DNA of 64,000 bases from Micropterus salmoides (GCF_014851395.1 NW_024040040.1:14373403-14437402); one strand, 5' to 3'; positions 12,141 through 26,100 are shown, counted from the first letter of the stretch. Notes: a model not told the origin generated them from the sequence alone. Made by a program: numbers and translations.

Positions 12141-15100
12141 TCGAGCAAATGTACAGTTGTTTGCCATTGATAGCTACAGAAAGGTTGGCAAAAATCCACA
12201 GTAAATCTTGATATGACTGTTAAAAACTGCATATAAAAAGACCTTAAAACTGTACATCAATTAACATAACTACATTTATATGATGTGTGTGTATACATAG
12301 GTACTGTTGGTTATGAGAAAAACAGATACACACATTGTAAAAGATCCAGATAACATTCTGTTCAAAGGCTGTCAGTTTTTTCTGGTCTTGCAAGATCAGG
12401 ACACGACAAGAGTGTTTGGTACAGTAAGACCTTGAATCCACCCTTAATGGCGTTAAAGGTTTCTACAGCAGAGTGTCAATCATCAGACGAGACGGTTCAG
12501 TGCAGGGGTGTATCTAGGCTAACACCACAGAAATTTTTTTAAATCTTAAAAGCTATGCATACATACATGTCCAGTGTTGTTTTGTCACAACTCAAGTTTG
12601 TTTGTTTCGAATACTCTTCTACATAAATAAGACACTCTCCAAAATACTGTCTCCAGAAAGTAACAAAAAACTCCTCTAACATACATGCAAAAAGCACTAC
12701 AGTAACTGTGGGGACTTATTTAATATTTTAGTCATTAAAAAATGTGGATTCCACAGTTATGTAACGCCTCTCCAACAGACAGAGAAAGAGGACCTGACCG
12801 TCTCTTGGACAGATTACTTCACACAGAGAAGGGGGTTATGGCATTAATTCGGATATTCTGATAATTCTCCAAAAGAAAGAGACTCCAAGATAACTTTAAG
12901 TGCCAAATTCAATCATAAAGAACAAAAACTTGTGTGTTCGTGTTCCTCTTTATGAGAACTTCTTAGTTTTTGCAATCTGACTGACTTCACTCAATTCAGA
13001 AATTATTAGAACCTATTCTGTTATATCGCACAATAAAAGGATTTTATGACTCTGGAGTAGTTTGTGGATAGAATATATATATATATGACATGTAAGAGTA
13101 AGACAATTATAATACTACCACAAGGGCTAGTGCTTGGAGGCCACATTTGTTGCAATGGGTAATTTACATGCAAGGCAATATTTATCGGTAGTTTGATTTT
13201 TTGATTTTCATCAGATTAATCACTGTTTTAATTCCATCTCTGAGCAAATTAGCTTTGGTCATACTGTGTGAATTCATGTATACTGGCTTATTAAAAAGTT
13301 TGGATTTTACCACAAAATCCGACAGTATAAGAACAAGTTTGCTTTGCTGTTCTTTCTATCTATCTAAAAATAAAAATAGAAAACCAGAATTGTGAGAGCA
13401 AGTCAGAGATGGTAAAATAAAAGGAAACATAAACAGAACATAAAAAAAGAAAAGAAAGTCCCACCTCATAACATTGATCGACTGCAGATGATCGATCAAA
13501 CAGAGCTGGAGCTCTTCAAGTTTTCCATCTCATTAAAAAAAAGATTAAAGACAACATCACATCAGACTGATAGCTTCCCAGTGAGACCGTCACTCACTCT
13601 AATGTGGTAAAGGGGACTTTTACACTTTATACATATAAGAAAATGGTAAAAATAATATTTCAGAGACAGATGCCGTCCAGGACATGTATAAAACATTTAG
13701 AATAAAAACATTTAGTGTAAAAACAGATATTAAACATAAGTCATTGAATGTTTTGGTGCAACTTGTTCATCAGTGGTAATATTTCAGTGCTGTGTTTGTT
13801 TCCAAATAAGTCTTCTTGGACAGTATAACCTGCGTAAAACTAATTTTTACATTCACCTTTTCACTCACTTATCCACACTCTCAGTCATGCATCCATACAT
13901 CCATCATCTGAAGTGCTTTTGTACAATCCAAATGTCTAATATTATTAGTAGTAAATTTACCATAAAGCAAGCAAAGACAGCTCAGCAGAGACAGAAAAAC
14001 TACCACAAGGCACCTAATGTAAAGCAGCTAAATGCATCTCTAGCAGCAACAAGGCTTTGGTTCATAGACGTACTATTAAAAGTAGAGAACAAAATATAAT
14101 TTCTACTCTGTCTTACAGTGATGGATGGATGGATAAATGGATGGATGAATGGGGAATGGCTGAGAAGATGCAGAAGGGGACAGACGAGAGGATGATGATG
14201 AATATGATGATGATCAGACGATTGGAGGTGGCTCTCACAGAGGTGGGAAACTTCTACGTCAGTATCACTTCCCCAGAGGGAGAATGAGAGAAAGACAGAA
14301 ACAGAGAGACAGCTAGAAAGAAAGACAGAGCAGGTAAGTGTTGAAACAGAAAAGTGTGAGACAGAATTCAAAGACTTCACTGCAAAGGCCGGTCTCAAGG
14401 TAAAGAATCTCATTAGGCTCGTGTAACAACACCATAAGGCTTTTAAGAGCATTACCTGCATTACTGAGCTATTAGACCTGCAAACTAAAATACCTTCCTT
14501 GCTGTTAGGGGGAAAAACATGTCTGATACCCCAATTTTGGCAATATGCTTATTTGCATTTAACTCTCGGCAAGAAAACAAATAAGCACCTTTAGCACACA
14601 TGTAGGCCTAAACTGAGAATATAAGGTTAAGTGATACAGGTAAGTAATTTTAATTAAACGCTTCTAATAGTTTCCAAATACAGTGACGTTTTCTGTGGCT
14701 GTACACCCACTTGTGTACCTGCATGATGTTGCCTTTAAAGATTCACTGTTTTCCAATAAGTTAAAGTCCCTTTCATGGAATCTTTCAACTTTTTATCAAG
14801 TGTCATTTTTCTATTTATTATGCATAATATGTCATATGCTATATGTGTCATTTAATATTTTTTGTTTCTGCATGTCCACATCCGTTGTTGGACTAAATTT
14901 GTGTGTTTTGTTTTAGTTTTCTTGGCTGTTTATGATGAAAATAAAACCAAAACCATCACCGTATGAATAATTTTCATGGTTATGGTCTTGATTTCCCGGT
15001 AAGACTTGGATTGACATGTGTCGGTGTTCTCATCAATAAATGGCTATATTTCAAATGATAAATTCTCATAATAACTGTGTATTTATTTTAGACATAAACT

Positions 15101-15648
15101 GGGGCACTTTATATGATCCTTATGATCCATTATGATTATCTCAATGAGGACACGTTTGTACATTTTTAAGGTGCGTTGAGGAAAGTGAACGCAATTAAGC
15201 TTTAACAGCATGCAATTAAAAATCAAAGTTTTAGGAATTTAGGAAACAAGGGGGAAGTGCATTTTCCTACAATCATATTTTACAATTCCCCAAGCGACAT
15301 CATTAAATTTCATATTCTTTCTGCTGTTCTATAGAACCATGAGTGTGTACACTGACTTTCTGTTTCTTTGGTAAATGGTCTCGGTGGAAGATAATGTAGT
15401 AGTTACAAGGTCACATTAAGGCATTAAGAAACAGCCAGGAAGCCGTCACATAGCCCCTTCTACTGGATTACAATAAGCCATAGAAAACTTCTCTGTGTAT
15501 AACATTATCAATATATATAAGATGAAGCTCTACAGAAAAGTGCTTTAAAGACAGAAAAAGACAGAGAAAATGACAGAAGAAGATCCTGCAGAGATTAATA
15601 CAACACACACACACTAATAACTACTGCTTATCAGCACACACTCTAGAC

Positions 15649-15921
15649 CAATGGTTCTCAAAGTGAGGTCTGGGGACCCCCAGGGGTCGTTAAAGGGGTT
15701 CCAGGTAGCCTCAGCAAATAGGGGAATTGTTTATTTTTACTATAATTCCATCAATGACTAACACAAGGACGGAAAGCATGACTATTTTGGTCATGAGGTT
15801 TATATACTTTCTGTACTAAAACATCATGGGAACGCTGTGACAAAAGCTTACCAAATGGCAGTAGTGGTCTCATTGGTGTTAGTTTAGGGGTCCTTGATGT
15901 GAAAACATTTGAGAACCACTG
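15649..15921. mobile_element. hAT-type MITE with perfect 8-bp target duplication
   Basis: A 273-bp element. Its ends are inverted repeats: CAATGGTTCTCAAA on the left, and on the right the inverse of CAGTGGTTCTCAAA. It is flanked on both sides by CTCTAGAC (15,641-15,648 and 15,922-15,929). The 8-bp duplication and CA(G/A)TGGTTCTCAAA ends are typical of hAT/Charlie-like non-autonomous elements. It lies in the probable atp11a 3' UTR. Confidence 0.9.
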
Positions 15922-16858
15922 CTCTAGACTACCTAATGTGAGTCTGAAAGCTTACGTGTTGGATGTGAGGTTAAAGTCAGCCTTTTTTTTTTTCTTCTTT
16001 AGGACTTACATAATATACAATCACTAATAATAAAAAAAAGACCACCTCAGATCTACTTATCCAACACTTAGGCTTTTCTGCTCAACTACACCCCTCCTTA
16101 CAGTGTTGTAGGAGCTGGCCCCAGAGTCCTAGGGAGTATTTCGAGATAACATGTTTGCACACAGGCAACACCAGTTAGTCCTGAAAAGAGGCAGAACAGG
16201 ACAGACAGAGGGAGAGACGGTAGGAATGAAGAAAAGACAATGCTTGGTCAGAGAAAGCTCGAGCTGGCTTAAGCGCTGTTACTGTCTTCATCATCAGCAG
16301 CATCACAACACTTCATGATTATCGCCATAATCGTTTTTAAAAAAACCTCATATAAATCCTAATAATTGGGGTAAAGTACACTTCAGCTGCTTATTAAAGG
16401 CAGGCAGACGTAAAGGGCCAGTGCACATATTTTCAGTGTGACACAATACGGTTTAAGAAATCAAAGCTCTTGATTCGACATCAATACACCGAGCCCTTTT
16501 TTCGCGTTGTGGCAGCGAGCAGGGCCATGTGGAGGAGTCCTTTTCCAGAGCCGTCCCATAGTGCTTTGTGCCATACTTGGCTGCTGACTTGGGAACAGTT
16601 GAGAAGGTCACTTTCATTGTAATCCTTTACAGATGGATTACAGATACTTGCTATTTACAACATTGTCCGTTATTTGACTCCCGGCATTGTAGATAGATAA
16701 ATTAGTTTCAGTTACTTTACTTTCCAGTGCCGCTAGCAGTGACCTGCTCAGCTTCTGGTACCAATTCATTAGAATTACTCCTTTGCTCAGTTAAACTCCA
16801 AATGGATGCCACTGTATCTGATATCAGAATATAAGAAAAAACACCAGACGGAAATAAA

Positions 16859-17140
16859 TTAAACTGAGGTCTCTGGCCCCGCCCCGCAGTAGGCATGTCC
16901 CTGTTTCGAGCGGGGGGAGCCATCGGTGAATCGGAGAAGAGGGGTGAAGGTGCAGTAGTCTGGCCTTCTTTGCCAGCGTGTGAACATGATTTTCTTGTTA
17001 TAGGGCTCAGACCTTCGAAGGGTCGGGGCGTTCCTTTGGTTGTCCGAGCCTTGTCGGTGGCTGCCAGCCTTGGACGGGGCGTGGAGAGACGCCAGGGGGG
17101 TGAACTCTGAGAGCTGGCCCTTGTAGAGTTTATCAGCATT
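16859..17140 (-). CDS. atp11a: atp11a last coding exon 30 (long C-terminal tail)
   Basis: The exon has 93 codons plus TAA, phase 0. It begins NADKLYKGQLSEFTPLASLH, which I recognise as the long-isoform tail of vertebrate ATP11A; the rest is basic and serine/proline-rich, with a run near the end reading GHAYCGAGPETSV. The acceptor is CATACAG|AAT. It lies 4.7 kb after exon 29, the intron being stretched by a Tc1 insertion. I did not find the exon for the alternative short tail that mammals use. Confidence 0.88.
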   Translation of the reverse strand, partial: NADKLYKGQLSEFTPLASLHAPSKAGSHRQGSDNQRNAPTLRRSEPYNKKIMFTRWQRRPDYCTFTPLLRFTDGSPRSKQGHAYCGAGPETSV

Positions 17141-20100
17141 CTGTATGAGTGTAAAGAGAGAGGAAAAGGAGAAAGAGTGGAAGCCATATTAAGAAAAAAA
17201 AAGAGGAGGAGAGGGAGAAAGAAGGAAATAGAAAAGAAAACATGTTACATTTGGAGAAGTGTAGAGGGCTCCCAGACGGCAGGTGGAGGAGACATTGTTA
17301 TCCCAGTGGCCACAATTCAAACCATGGATAAATAAATGTGTGTATTTTGAAGTAGAGCAGATACTGTCTGTTTGTTGATCTACTCACACTTCATCATCAG
17401 TCCTTGCTATATAACGTTTTATTTCTGGCTGCTTTCCAAGCTAACTAAGCCAAAACCACTTTCCTGATCAGTAACCTGAACCTGGAGACAATTCTCGCTT
17501 AACAGACAATTCAGATATTTATTCAATATATTTTAATTGATAAAGTATTTACACTTGCATTTAATCTAATTGGCCAGCTGTGATCATAATGCCCTCTCCA
17601 CTTTGTTCAGACACAAGTGATGCAACCCAAGCAAATTAAGCTTTTTGATGATATTATAATTATATGACCAGCACCTTTGCTGGTCATATAATTAGAATAT
17701 CATTAAAAACTTGATTTATTTCAGTAATTCCATTCAAAAAGTGAAACTTGGATATTATATTCATTCATTCCTTCCACAAAGACTGATATATTTCAAATGT
17801 TTATTTCATTTAATTGTGATGATTAAAACTGACAACTAATGAAAATCCCAAATTCAGTATCTCCGAAAATTAGAATATTACTTAAGACCAATACAAAAAA
17901 AGGATTTTTAGAAATGTTTGCCAACTGAAAAGTATGAACATGAAAAGTATGAGCATGTACAGCACTCAATACTTAGTTGGGGCTCCTTTTGCCTGAATTA
18001 CTGCAGCAATGCGGCGTGCCATGGAGTCGATCAGTCTGTGGCACTGCTCAGGTGTTATGAGAGCCCAGGTTGCTCTGATAGTGGCCTTCAGCTCTTCTGC
18101 ATTGTTGGGTCTGGCGTATCGCATCTTCCTCTTCACAATACCCCATAGATTTTCTATAGGGTTAAGGTCAGGCGAGTTTGCTGGCCAATTAAGAACAGGT
18201 ATACCATGGTCCTTAAACCAGCTTTGGCACTGTGTGCAGGTGCCAAGTCCTGTTGGAAAATGAAATCTGCATCTCCATGAAGTTGGTCAGCAGCAGGAAG
18301 CATGAAGTGCTCTAAAACTTCCTGGTAGACCGCTGTGTTGACCTGGACCTCAGAAAACACAGTGGACCAACACCAGCAGATGACATGGCACCCCAAACCA
18401 TCACTGACTGTGGAAACTTTACACTGGACTTCAAGCAACGTGGATTCTGTGCCTCTCCTCTCTTCCTCCAGTCTCTGGGACCTTGATTTCCAAAGGAAAT
18501 GCAAAATTTACTTTCATCAGAGAACATAACTTTGGACCACTCAGCAGCAGTCCAGTCCTTTTTGTCTTTAGCCCAGGTGAGACGCTTCTGACGCTGTCTT
18601 GTTCAAGAGTGGCTTGACACAAGGAATGCAACAGATGAAACCCATGTCTTGCATACGTCTGTGCGTGGTGGTTCTTGAAGCACTGACTCCAGCTGCAGTC
18701 CACTCTTTGTGAATCTCCCCCACATTTTTGAATGGGTTTTGTTTCACAATCCTCTCCAGGGTGCGGTTATCCCTATTGCTTGTACACTTTTTTCTACCAC
18801 ATCTTTTCCTTACCTTCGCCTCTCTATTAATGTGTTTGGACACAGAGCTCTGTGAACACCCTGCCTCTTTAACAATGACCTTTTATGTCTTGCCCTCCTT
18901 GTGCAAGGTGTCAATGGTCGTCTTTTGGACAGCTGTCAAGTCAGCAGTCTTCCCCATGATTGTGTAGCCTACAGAACTAGACTGAGAGACCATTTAAAGG
19001 CCTTTGCAGGTGTTTTGAGTTAATTAGCTGATTCTAGTGTGGCACCAGCTGTCTTCAATATTGAACCTTTTCACAATATTCTAATTTTCTGAGATACAGA
19101 TTTTGGGGTTTTCATTAGTTGTCAGTTATAATCATCAAAATTAAAAGGAATGAACACTTGAAATATGTTAGTCTGTGTGGAATGAATGTATACATTATAC
19201 AAGTTTCACTTTTTGAATGGAATTACTGAAATAAATCAACTTTTTGATGATATTCTCATTATATGACCAGCACCTGTACATAAAGAATATGTAAATTTAT
19301 ACATACTGTAATGCCATAAAAATAACCAAACCATGCAAGTGGAAACATGACAAACATGCATGACTGTTCAGTCCCACTGTGAGTCCTCTACTGAAATGTG
19401 TCACTAGAGGGCGCCAGAGCTCCATGTAAAGAATCACCTGACAGGATGCAAGTGTTTCATACAATACCTGGAGTTTTTGGATCTTCAAACTTTTAAGAAA
19501 ACACAACCCATGTTAGTCAAAAGTCAAATCTGTGAAACCACACACCACAGCAAAGTAAACCCCATCACTGCAGAACATTATCACCCACCATTACCCTGTC
19601 CAACCACACGCACAAACGGTGGCAAGGTGTGTGTTTTACCGTGTAGAAGCCCTCTAGGTTTCTGTGTCAGCTACTCCATCTAGTAAGGAGTCTGAACTCT
19701 GGTTGGCCAGGGCCCTTTTATTATCCCTCAAATGCTGTGGACACGCAAACACACACACACATACATTCAGAGACAACCACATTAAGGGTCTACAACATAC
19801 ACATAAAGACACGCAGTATGTAACATCAGTGTACAAAATTGACTTCTAAAACAAAAAGTCATGAAGACCACACATCACACTTCACATATGCTGTATTTAC
19901 ATTCAGGCAGAGAACACAATTTAATTTGTTTTTTACTCTGCATGTGCCCGCGACCCTGTACACAGGATAAGCGGTTGACGATGGATGGATGGAAGCATGG
20001 ACTCTGCCTGTGTAAATCCAAAAGTAGCAGCACTGGCATGCAATTAGACTGTTCACCTCATGCACAACTGTGGTACGCAGAAAGTAACAGCGTACAAAAA

Positions 20101-23100
20101 AAGGAAATACAAAGAAAGAGGGATTCTACACAAGTTAAGAGACAGAAGGAAAGGCAGAGGGTCACCTCTAGGAGGGCTGGGTTAGAAACTGATTCTGCTG
20201 GAAGTTTGAGACAGCATAAAGATGGTGGAGGGCTCGGAAGCAAGGCACCGACGCTTAGTCTGCCAGAGGGAGGGATAAGGGAGGAGAAGGAGGGGGAGGA
20301 AGAAGAAGAAGAAGAAGAAGAAGAAGAAGAAGGGAGGAACCAGGAGGTCAGAGGAAAGAGTTAAAGATCTGAAGATTAGTCAGATGTTTCAAAATGCCAC
20401 ATGGTCAATTTCTGGGATTACAATAAAAATCTAAAGGCCACGTTAACAGATATGAGAAGATAAAATCTGTCTCTGAGGATCAGAAATCTCTCTCCACCAC
20501 CCCCGATATAAGGGAAAGGAGCAGTTTAGGACATGTAGGAAGAAATATAGAAGGTTGTTCAAGTCATTAGGAAGTAAAAGTTCAAACCTCACTTCAAACA
20601 GTTTGAAACCAAACACATTTAACAGGCCTACACATAACAGGAGACATTTACTTTCTTCACTGATTTTCTCAGTGCAACCCACTCTACAGCAGCCCATCCA
20701 ATCATCAAACACAGTGTAAGAATACAGGCTGGGTGGAAAGACAGCTTTCCATGTACTGCACCTGCACCCACAACATTCGTGCTGTGCTTTGCAATGCCTC
20801 CTCTGTGACTAGATTTTAAAACCCTGGGACATAAAGTGTTATTATTTCTATTATTTTATGTGCAAAACTTTCACAATTTATTCATGATTAATGTTTTGTT
20901 GAACACGGAATCCTACAGTATATCTAACTGGCTAATGAACGTCTTCACACTTTAATTATTTCTGCATAACATGTCACTGTTCAGACATCTAATCATATAA
21001 TTCTGTAGCCAAGAAGCTGGTCCATTTTGTTGATTCCTGATCAAATTAAGCTGTAACACCACATGCTGACCCTTTTTCTATTTTTCCTTTGGCCACCTTA
21101 TAAAGACCTCCTAAACTGTTATGGCAAAGCCAGATCAGTGCACATCTTTAAAAAACATCAGGTTTATTTTCTGAGTTTCTCTTGACTTTTATTTTGTGGG
21201 ATATCCACCTAATTCCCTTTTCTTTTTTTTTCTTTTTTTTTTATATTTGTTGTCCTCTCTATTATCATTCTAGCCAGGGTAAAAACAGCAACAGTCTGCT
21301 TTGTGTGGTAATAAACTCTTACAAACATGACAAAACAGCTCTTCACCACCACAAATTACATAACCTGTGTTACATGTTCAAAATGTATAGTTTTTACACA
21401 GGGTTTATGCAACTTTATGCAACAATTAATTATGCCATTACTAACAAAACATATGCTTCATGGCAGAACTCCCAGACTCTGTAGAGGAGTGAAATAAAAC
21501 ATAAAATAACTCTATTTTATGCTATTTGCTAATTGATAGTTTTTTTGGGTTTTTTTAATAAAGGAGCACAGCACACGACACAGAGGGTCTTACTGACTTA
21601 CATCCAACAGAGCAGGGATGTAGCCGAAGCCAGCAAACATCTGCTGACCCACAGTCATCAGTTAGTGACACAGTATTATCTGTTACTCAACAAATATTGA
21701 TGTCTTTATCTCAAAGTAAAAGTAGTTTGGGAGGTGAATCTGCAAAAATGATCTACATAACAAAAGAATACAACACTTGAGTTCAAAATGAACAGTATGT
21801 ATGTGTATGCACCCACCTGTATGCGTTCAGTAGTTGTGGGCCACAGCGCCCTCCAGATGACCTTCTTCACCACATCTGGCAGCAGACTAGCTGCTATTAG
21901 AAGGATTATACTAAGCCAGGCCGGACCACTGGACAACATCTGCATGAACACATAGTACATCCTCTGGTAGTTGAGGAAAGGCCTGGAGGAGAGGAGAAGT
22001 GGAGAGAGAATATTTCTTTCAATAACTTTTCAGGTGTGTGGCCAACTAATCTGTAACCAACACTTTAGGAAATCCACTGTAAAACATTATTTTATGTTCA
22101 CATGAAAAACATTTTCAAAGATTACCAGATGATGCCGCCCCACAGCAGAGAGAAGACCACAAAGAAAATCAGTGATCCCCAGATGACAAAATGGTTGATC
22201 CAAGTCCAATAATGAGTATCAAGAACCAACTACAAGAGAGGGAAAGAGATGAGAGGCGAACACTTCGACCTGTCAAACTTAATAGCTCACTTTAATGATA
22301 CCAGTGAGGATTAACCCAGCTTCGCTCGGGTGCTTTGTGACTGGAGATATTTTATGTGCGTGGATACCTTGAATGTAACAGTGAAGACTAGCACAGTGAA
22401 GACCAGTGTCCCAAATGTCCAGTTTCCAAACATCTGCAGAGGCAAAGTGAAAAGAGATGCTGTTAGTGACACATTTCAAATGAAAATATTTCTGCTCAGT
22501 ACATTTCTTGTTCAATAAAATTCACATCGTCATGCATCCTGTTACAACAGTGAGTTCATCCAGGCTATGTTTTTTGCAGCTCATTGTCGCATCACCAGAT
22601 AGACGTGAAACAGATTCTAAGCAACTGTCAGACTGAATATTTATTTGTGTGTATTAAAAATCATGTTTATTAAATGCTTAAATGCCGTCTCTACACCTGG
22701 CATGAACATGCATCACAGGTGACATGACTATAATCAGGTACAAGTAAAGGTCATTTGAGGCCTGGTGCTAATATGGTACACAGAGATAAACTTAAGTGCA
22801 CGCATTCAGTAAGGAATCAATCAATCAAACAGATGGCGGGGTGCTCAGACAGCGACATTCAGGTGACTGATGGATGGGAAACATGTGAGATGAGGTGTCT
22901 TTAAATTACTTAAATATTACCAGAACAAGCGATAGGCATGTCCACCTGATAGGAAAACATTTTAAATGTTCTTCAAGTCCAATTTAATGATTCATGTAAA
23001 TTTGAAACATCGGCCTCTCTACTGTATTTTATACAGAGTGTCATTAGGCTGGATTTAGAGGGAAACTTCTTTAGCACCACAAAAAGAGGATGACTACTAA

Positions 23101-26100
23101 TCTTGCAACATTACCTGCACTAAAAGCTTTGTTAATTTCTGGGAATGGCAGATTATGGCCTTTGAGAAAGAGGGATGTAAAAATCTGTTTCAGCTCTTTG
23201 TGCTGCAGGCTGTAGGGTTTATGGGAAATGTGGTTTTAATTATTAACAAAATTAACTCAGAATGCTGCTGACATAAGACAGCCATATTTACAGTAAATAC
23301 TCCAATGTGTCATACTAACAGCTACATGGAAAATATTTAATGTCTTCAACACATTACTATGTACTGGAGAGGACTGCAGTATTAATGCCTATTTTATCCT
23401 AACATAAAACCTTAATAATCCTAACATAATGACTTTAAGATGATGAGGGCCAGAGGATCAGAGGCCCTAAATGTTCTTTCAAACCAACACTTAAATGTAC
23501 TCCCGGTTCAAAAGTCATAGTGGTGGTGATGAAAATTATTTGCCAAAATCAAAACCATGTCATGATTTAATGTCAAAACTCACCCTGGCTTATCTTTGCA
23601 CTCTTTGGCTACTAGCATGCAAGAAGCATTATAAAATATAACATTTTTATTTTTGCTGTTTCCTTAAATGTGGTGAGTCCATGAGAATGCATTAGAGATG
23701 TCATGAATGACTGAATAAAGTAAAAACACTACATAATGACAAGCATGAAAAGATAAAAACTAAGCTTTTCAAAGGCCACCTGAATATGTGTGGGTTGTAA
23801 TGTTGGTAGTGCCATATGATGACAGTAATGAATTATAACAGACCTCTGACTGTGTGTGTCAGTCTTAATATTATAAGCTATCCCAAGTCACAAGACAAAG
23901 CCAATGGGCCCCAAAATGTTTAGTTTTCTATTATTAAAGTAGAATTACAGATATTATCGCTACAGCGTGGTGCTTCCAATACCTAGGGCAGCTATTGTAG
24001 TACTATTGTAGTACTCCGTGTCAGTGTCATATTAACATTATAGTTAACATTAAGTGGGCACATTTCAGTGTTTTGGGTATTTAACCAGCATGAGTGTCAA
24101 CACAATCACTTGGAACAACTTTTACAATACGAAAATTCTAATCCTAGGACAGTGGATTGTTCTGGTGTTTCTCTAATGCAGCTCTTCACATACGCAACTG
24201 CACTTAATTCACCTTTTTCTTTCTGTAAAAGCTTCAAATTTGCGTCCTGTTCACTACTTTGCATCTCATTTTAATTTCTTTACAAACAAGTCTATAAATA
24301 GTCCTGATGGTTAGGAGTGTAACCGCAAATGTGACAATGCTCTTCTGCTCTAAAAGTAGCACCATCATCTAAAGGAGAATTAGATTTGAAAGATGGCTAC
24401 ATGTCTCAAATGTCATGTAATGGAAGTGCAACTACTTTTCTATATTCATTTATTCCCCAGTTTGTAACATTATTCCCCCCCCACCACACACACACACACA
24501 CAAAATGTGTACTTAAGGTGTTCGATTACTACGTTAACACCTGGGCACATGAGCATGGTTCACACTATGGGTCACTACACAGAAGCCTACAGTTGATGTC
24601 TCTACAGCAAGCACTAAGGGCGGGATATGAGATGAACGGTGAACGGATGATGGGTCGAAACAGGACGAACAGGAAATTGGAAACTGAAACTAGGGCGAGA
24701 TGACAGAGAGACAGGGACAGGCTTACCATCTGTGTGTTGGTTGTCATTAGCTGGGAGGAGGAAAGAGAAGCAACAAGAAAAAGCAACACAAAGGTAAGAG
24801 GAGAAAGAAGAAGAAGAGGAGGAGGAGAGGGCCAGAAGAAGAAAATCATAATAAAATGAACAACAGTTTTGTGGCTGGAGAAGAATAAAAATTAAATACA
24901 AAAAACTGAAATCAAGCAACTCAACGCAGTCCAAAAGCTTTCTGGGAGAGTTAACGCCGCTTGAAAATGAAAGGAAACAAACAGAGAAAAACAAAGGAAG
25001 ATTGTGGAAAACCCGGCATGCTGTCGCGTCTTGGATGTGAAGGGGAGAACGTCTATCAGCTTTTAAAGTATGTAGTACAGTTGGAATATTTTACTGAAGG
25101 GCACAAGTTAGAACAGCAGCCTTGACTCTTTTTCAGCCTGAGAGACAACTTAAAAATGTGGTTTCTTTTTGTAAAAGAGGGGCAGGAAATGTACCACACA
25201 TTTTATCATGATATGCTGCACATTTGCTGTACTACTAACTAACCATTTGCAGCTTACTACATAATAATGTGCTACAGTGATTATCATTCTGAAAAAGGTA
25301 TGATTTAATTTTTAACTTTACAGTAGCTGATAAGTCAGTCTCAAACCGTCTTGGCCTGAAGAGATATGTTTGTAGATGGAAACAGTAATTCATTGTTAAT
25401 TTAATTAACCAACCTACAAGTGAGACCACCTTCAGTTTTGAGTTGCAATCAAAATAGAAAGCTAAAATCCAAAATTTAATCTCTCAGATGCTTCATATAA
25501 AGAAATCCACTTTCATAGCAACTCTAAGTCTAAAGGCTACACTTAACACACATGAAACCTAAGTAGTAAAAAAAAAAAGATGGGAAGAAGATGTGATTTT
25601 ACACCACAAAGAACAATAACCTTGATTTATCTTCATTAAAAAATGTAAAACATCACACACCAAAAAGACTGAAAAAGACAAATGACCAGCAGCAAATAAT
25701 AGAGAACTGCTTTGTGTAGAGAACTGCATCATGACAGGCACGGGCCTGTAGAGAATCTGCAAATTGACAAATTATAATAGGAAATCAAAAACAAAATGTG
25801 TTCTTTTGAAGCGTGTAGCCTACAGTTTAATATAAATAATATAAATTTAAATTTAATATACATTTAAATTTTCAACAGCTTTCTTATTTCTCTATTTAAA
25901 AAATGGAGGTGCAGCCAATTTGGAAAACTACAAAATTGGAAAAATAGTGAACACGTCGTCATTAGCCTGTGGTTATTTGATGTATCATAAGTCATGTCCA
26001 AGACAAATCTGTTTCCAATAAATTAATAAAAAAAGATTCTCCCAGACTGAATTAAAGGGTGCTGTCATAGAGAAATGGACGTTACCTGTCCGTTGCTGGT

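Larger units (their letters stand above)
12120..16858 (-). other. atp11a: Probable atp11a 3' UTR
   Basis: About 4.7 kb after the stop codon holds no gene I recognise on either strand and ends at a good poly(A) signal. ATP11A mRNAs in other vertebrates have 3' UTRs of several kb, so the size fits. AATAAA also occurs on the minus strand near 14,815 and 15,085, so shorter forms are possible. A hAT MITE sits inside (15,649-15,921). A 153-codon frame here (14,461-14,000) is low-complexity and not convincing. Confidence 0.5.

Noticed and set aside
14000..14461. 153-codon minus-strand frame in the atp11a 3' UTR
   Set aside because: It is rich in His/Ser/Phe from simple sequence (GATG and GGAT repeats on the other strand), overlaps a plus-strand frame, and has no recognisable domain.
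16717..17187. 156-codon minus-strand frame starting MASTLSPFPL
   Set aside because: It overlaps atp11a exon 30 in another frame. The frame that joins exon 29 and ends at 16,859 matches the known ATP11A tail.
19861..20364. 167-codon plus-strand frame, the longest in the atp11a introns
   Set aside because: It covers a repeat tail and a GAA tract (the glutamate run), lies antisense in intron 29 and shows no domain.
24565..24994. Minus-strand frames of 94 and 126 codons in atp11a intron 26
   Set aside because: They are Ser/Leu/Phe-rich from pyrimidine tracts and not in a phase that joins the flanking exons. Only the 24-nt block inside them has good splice sites.
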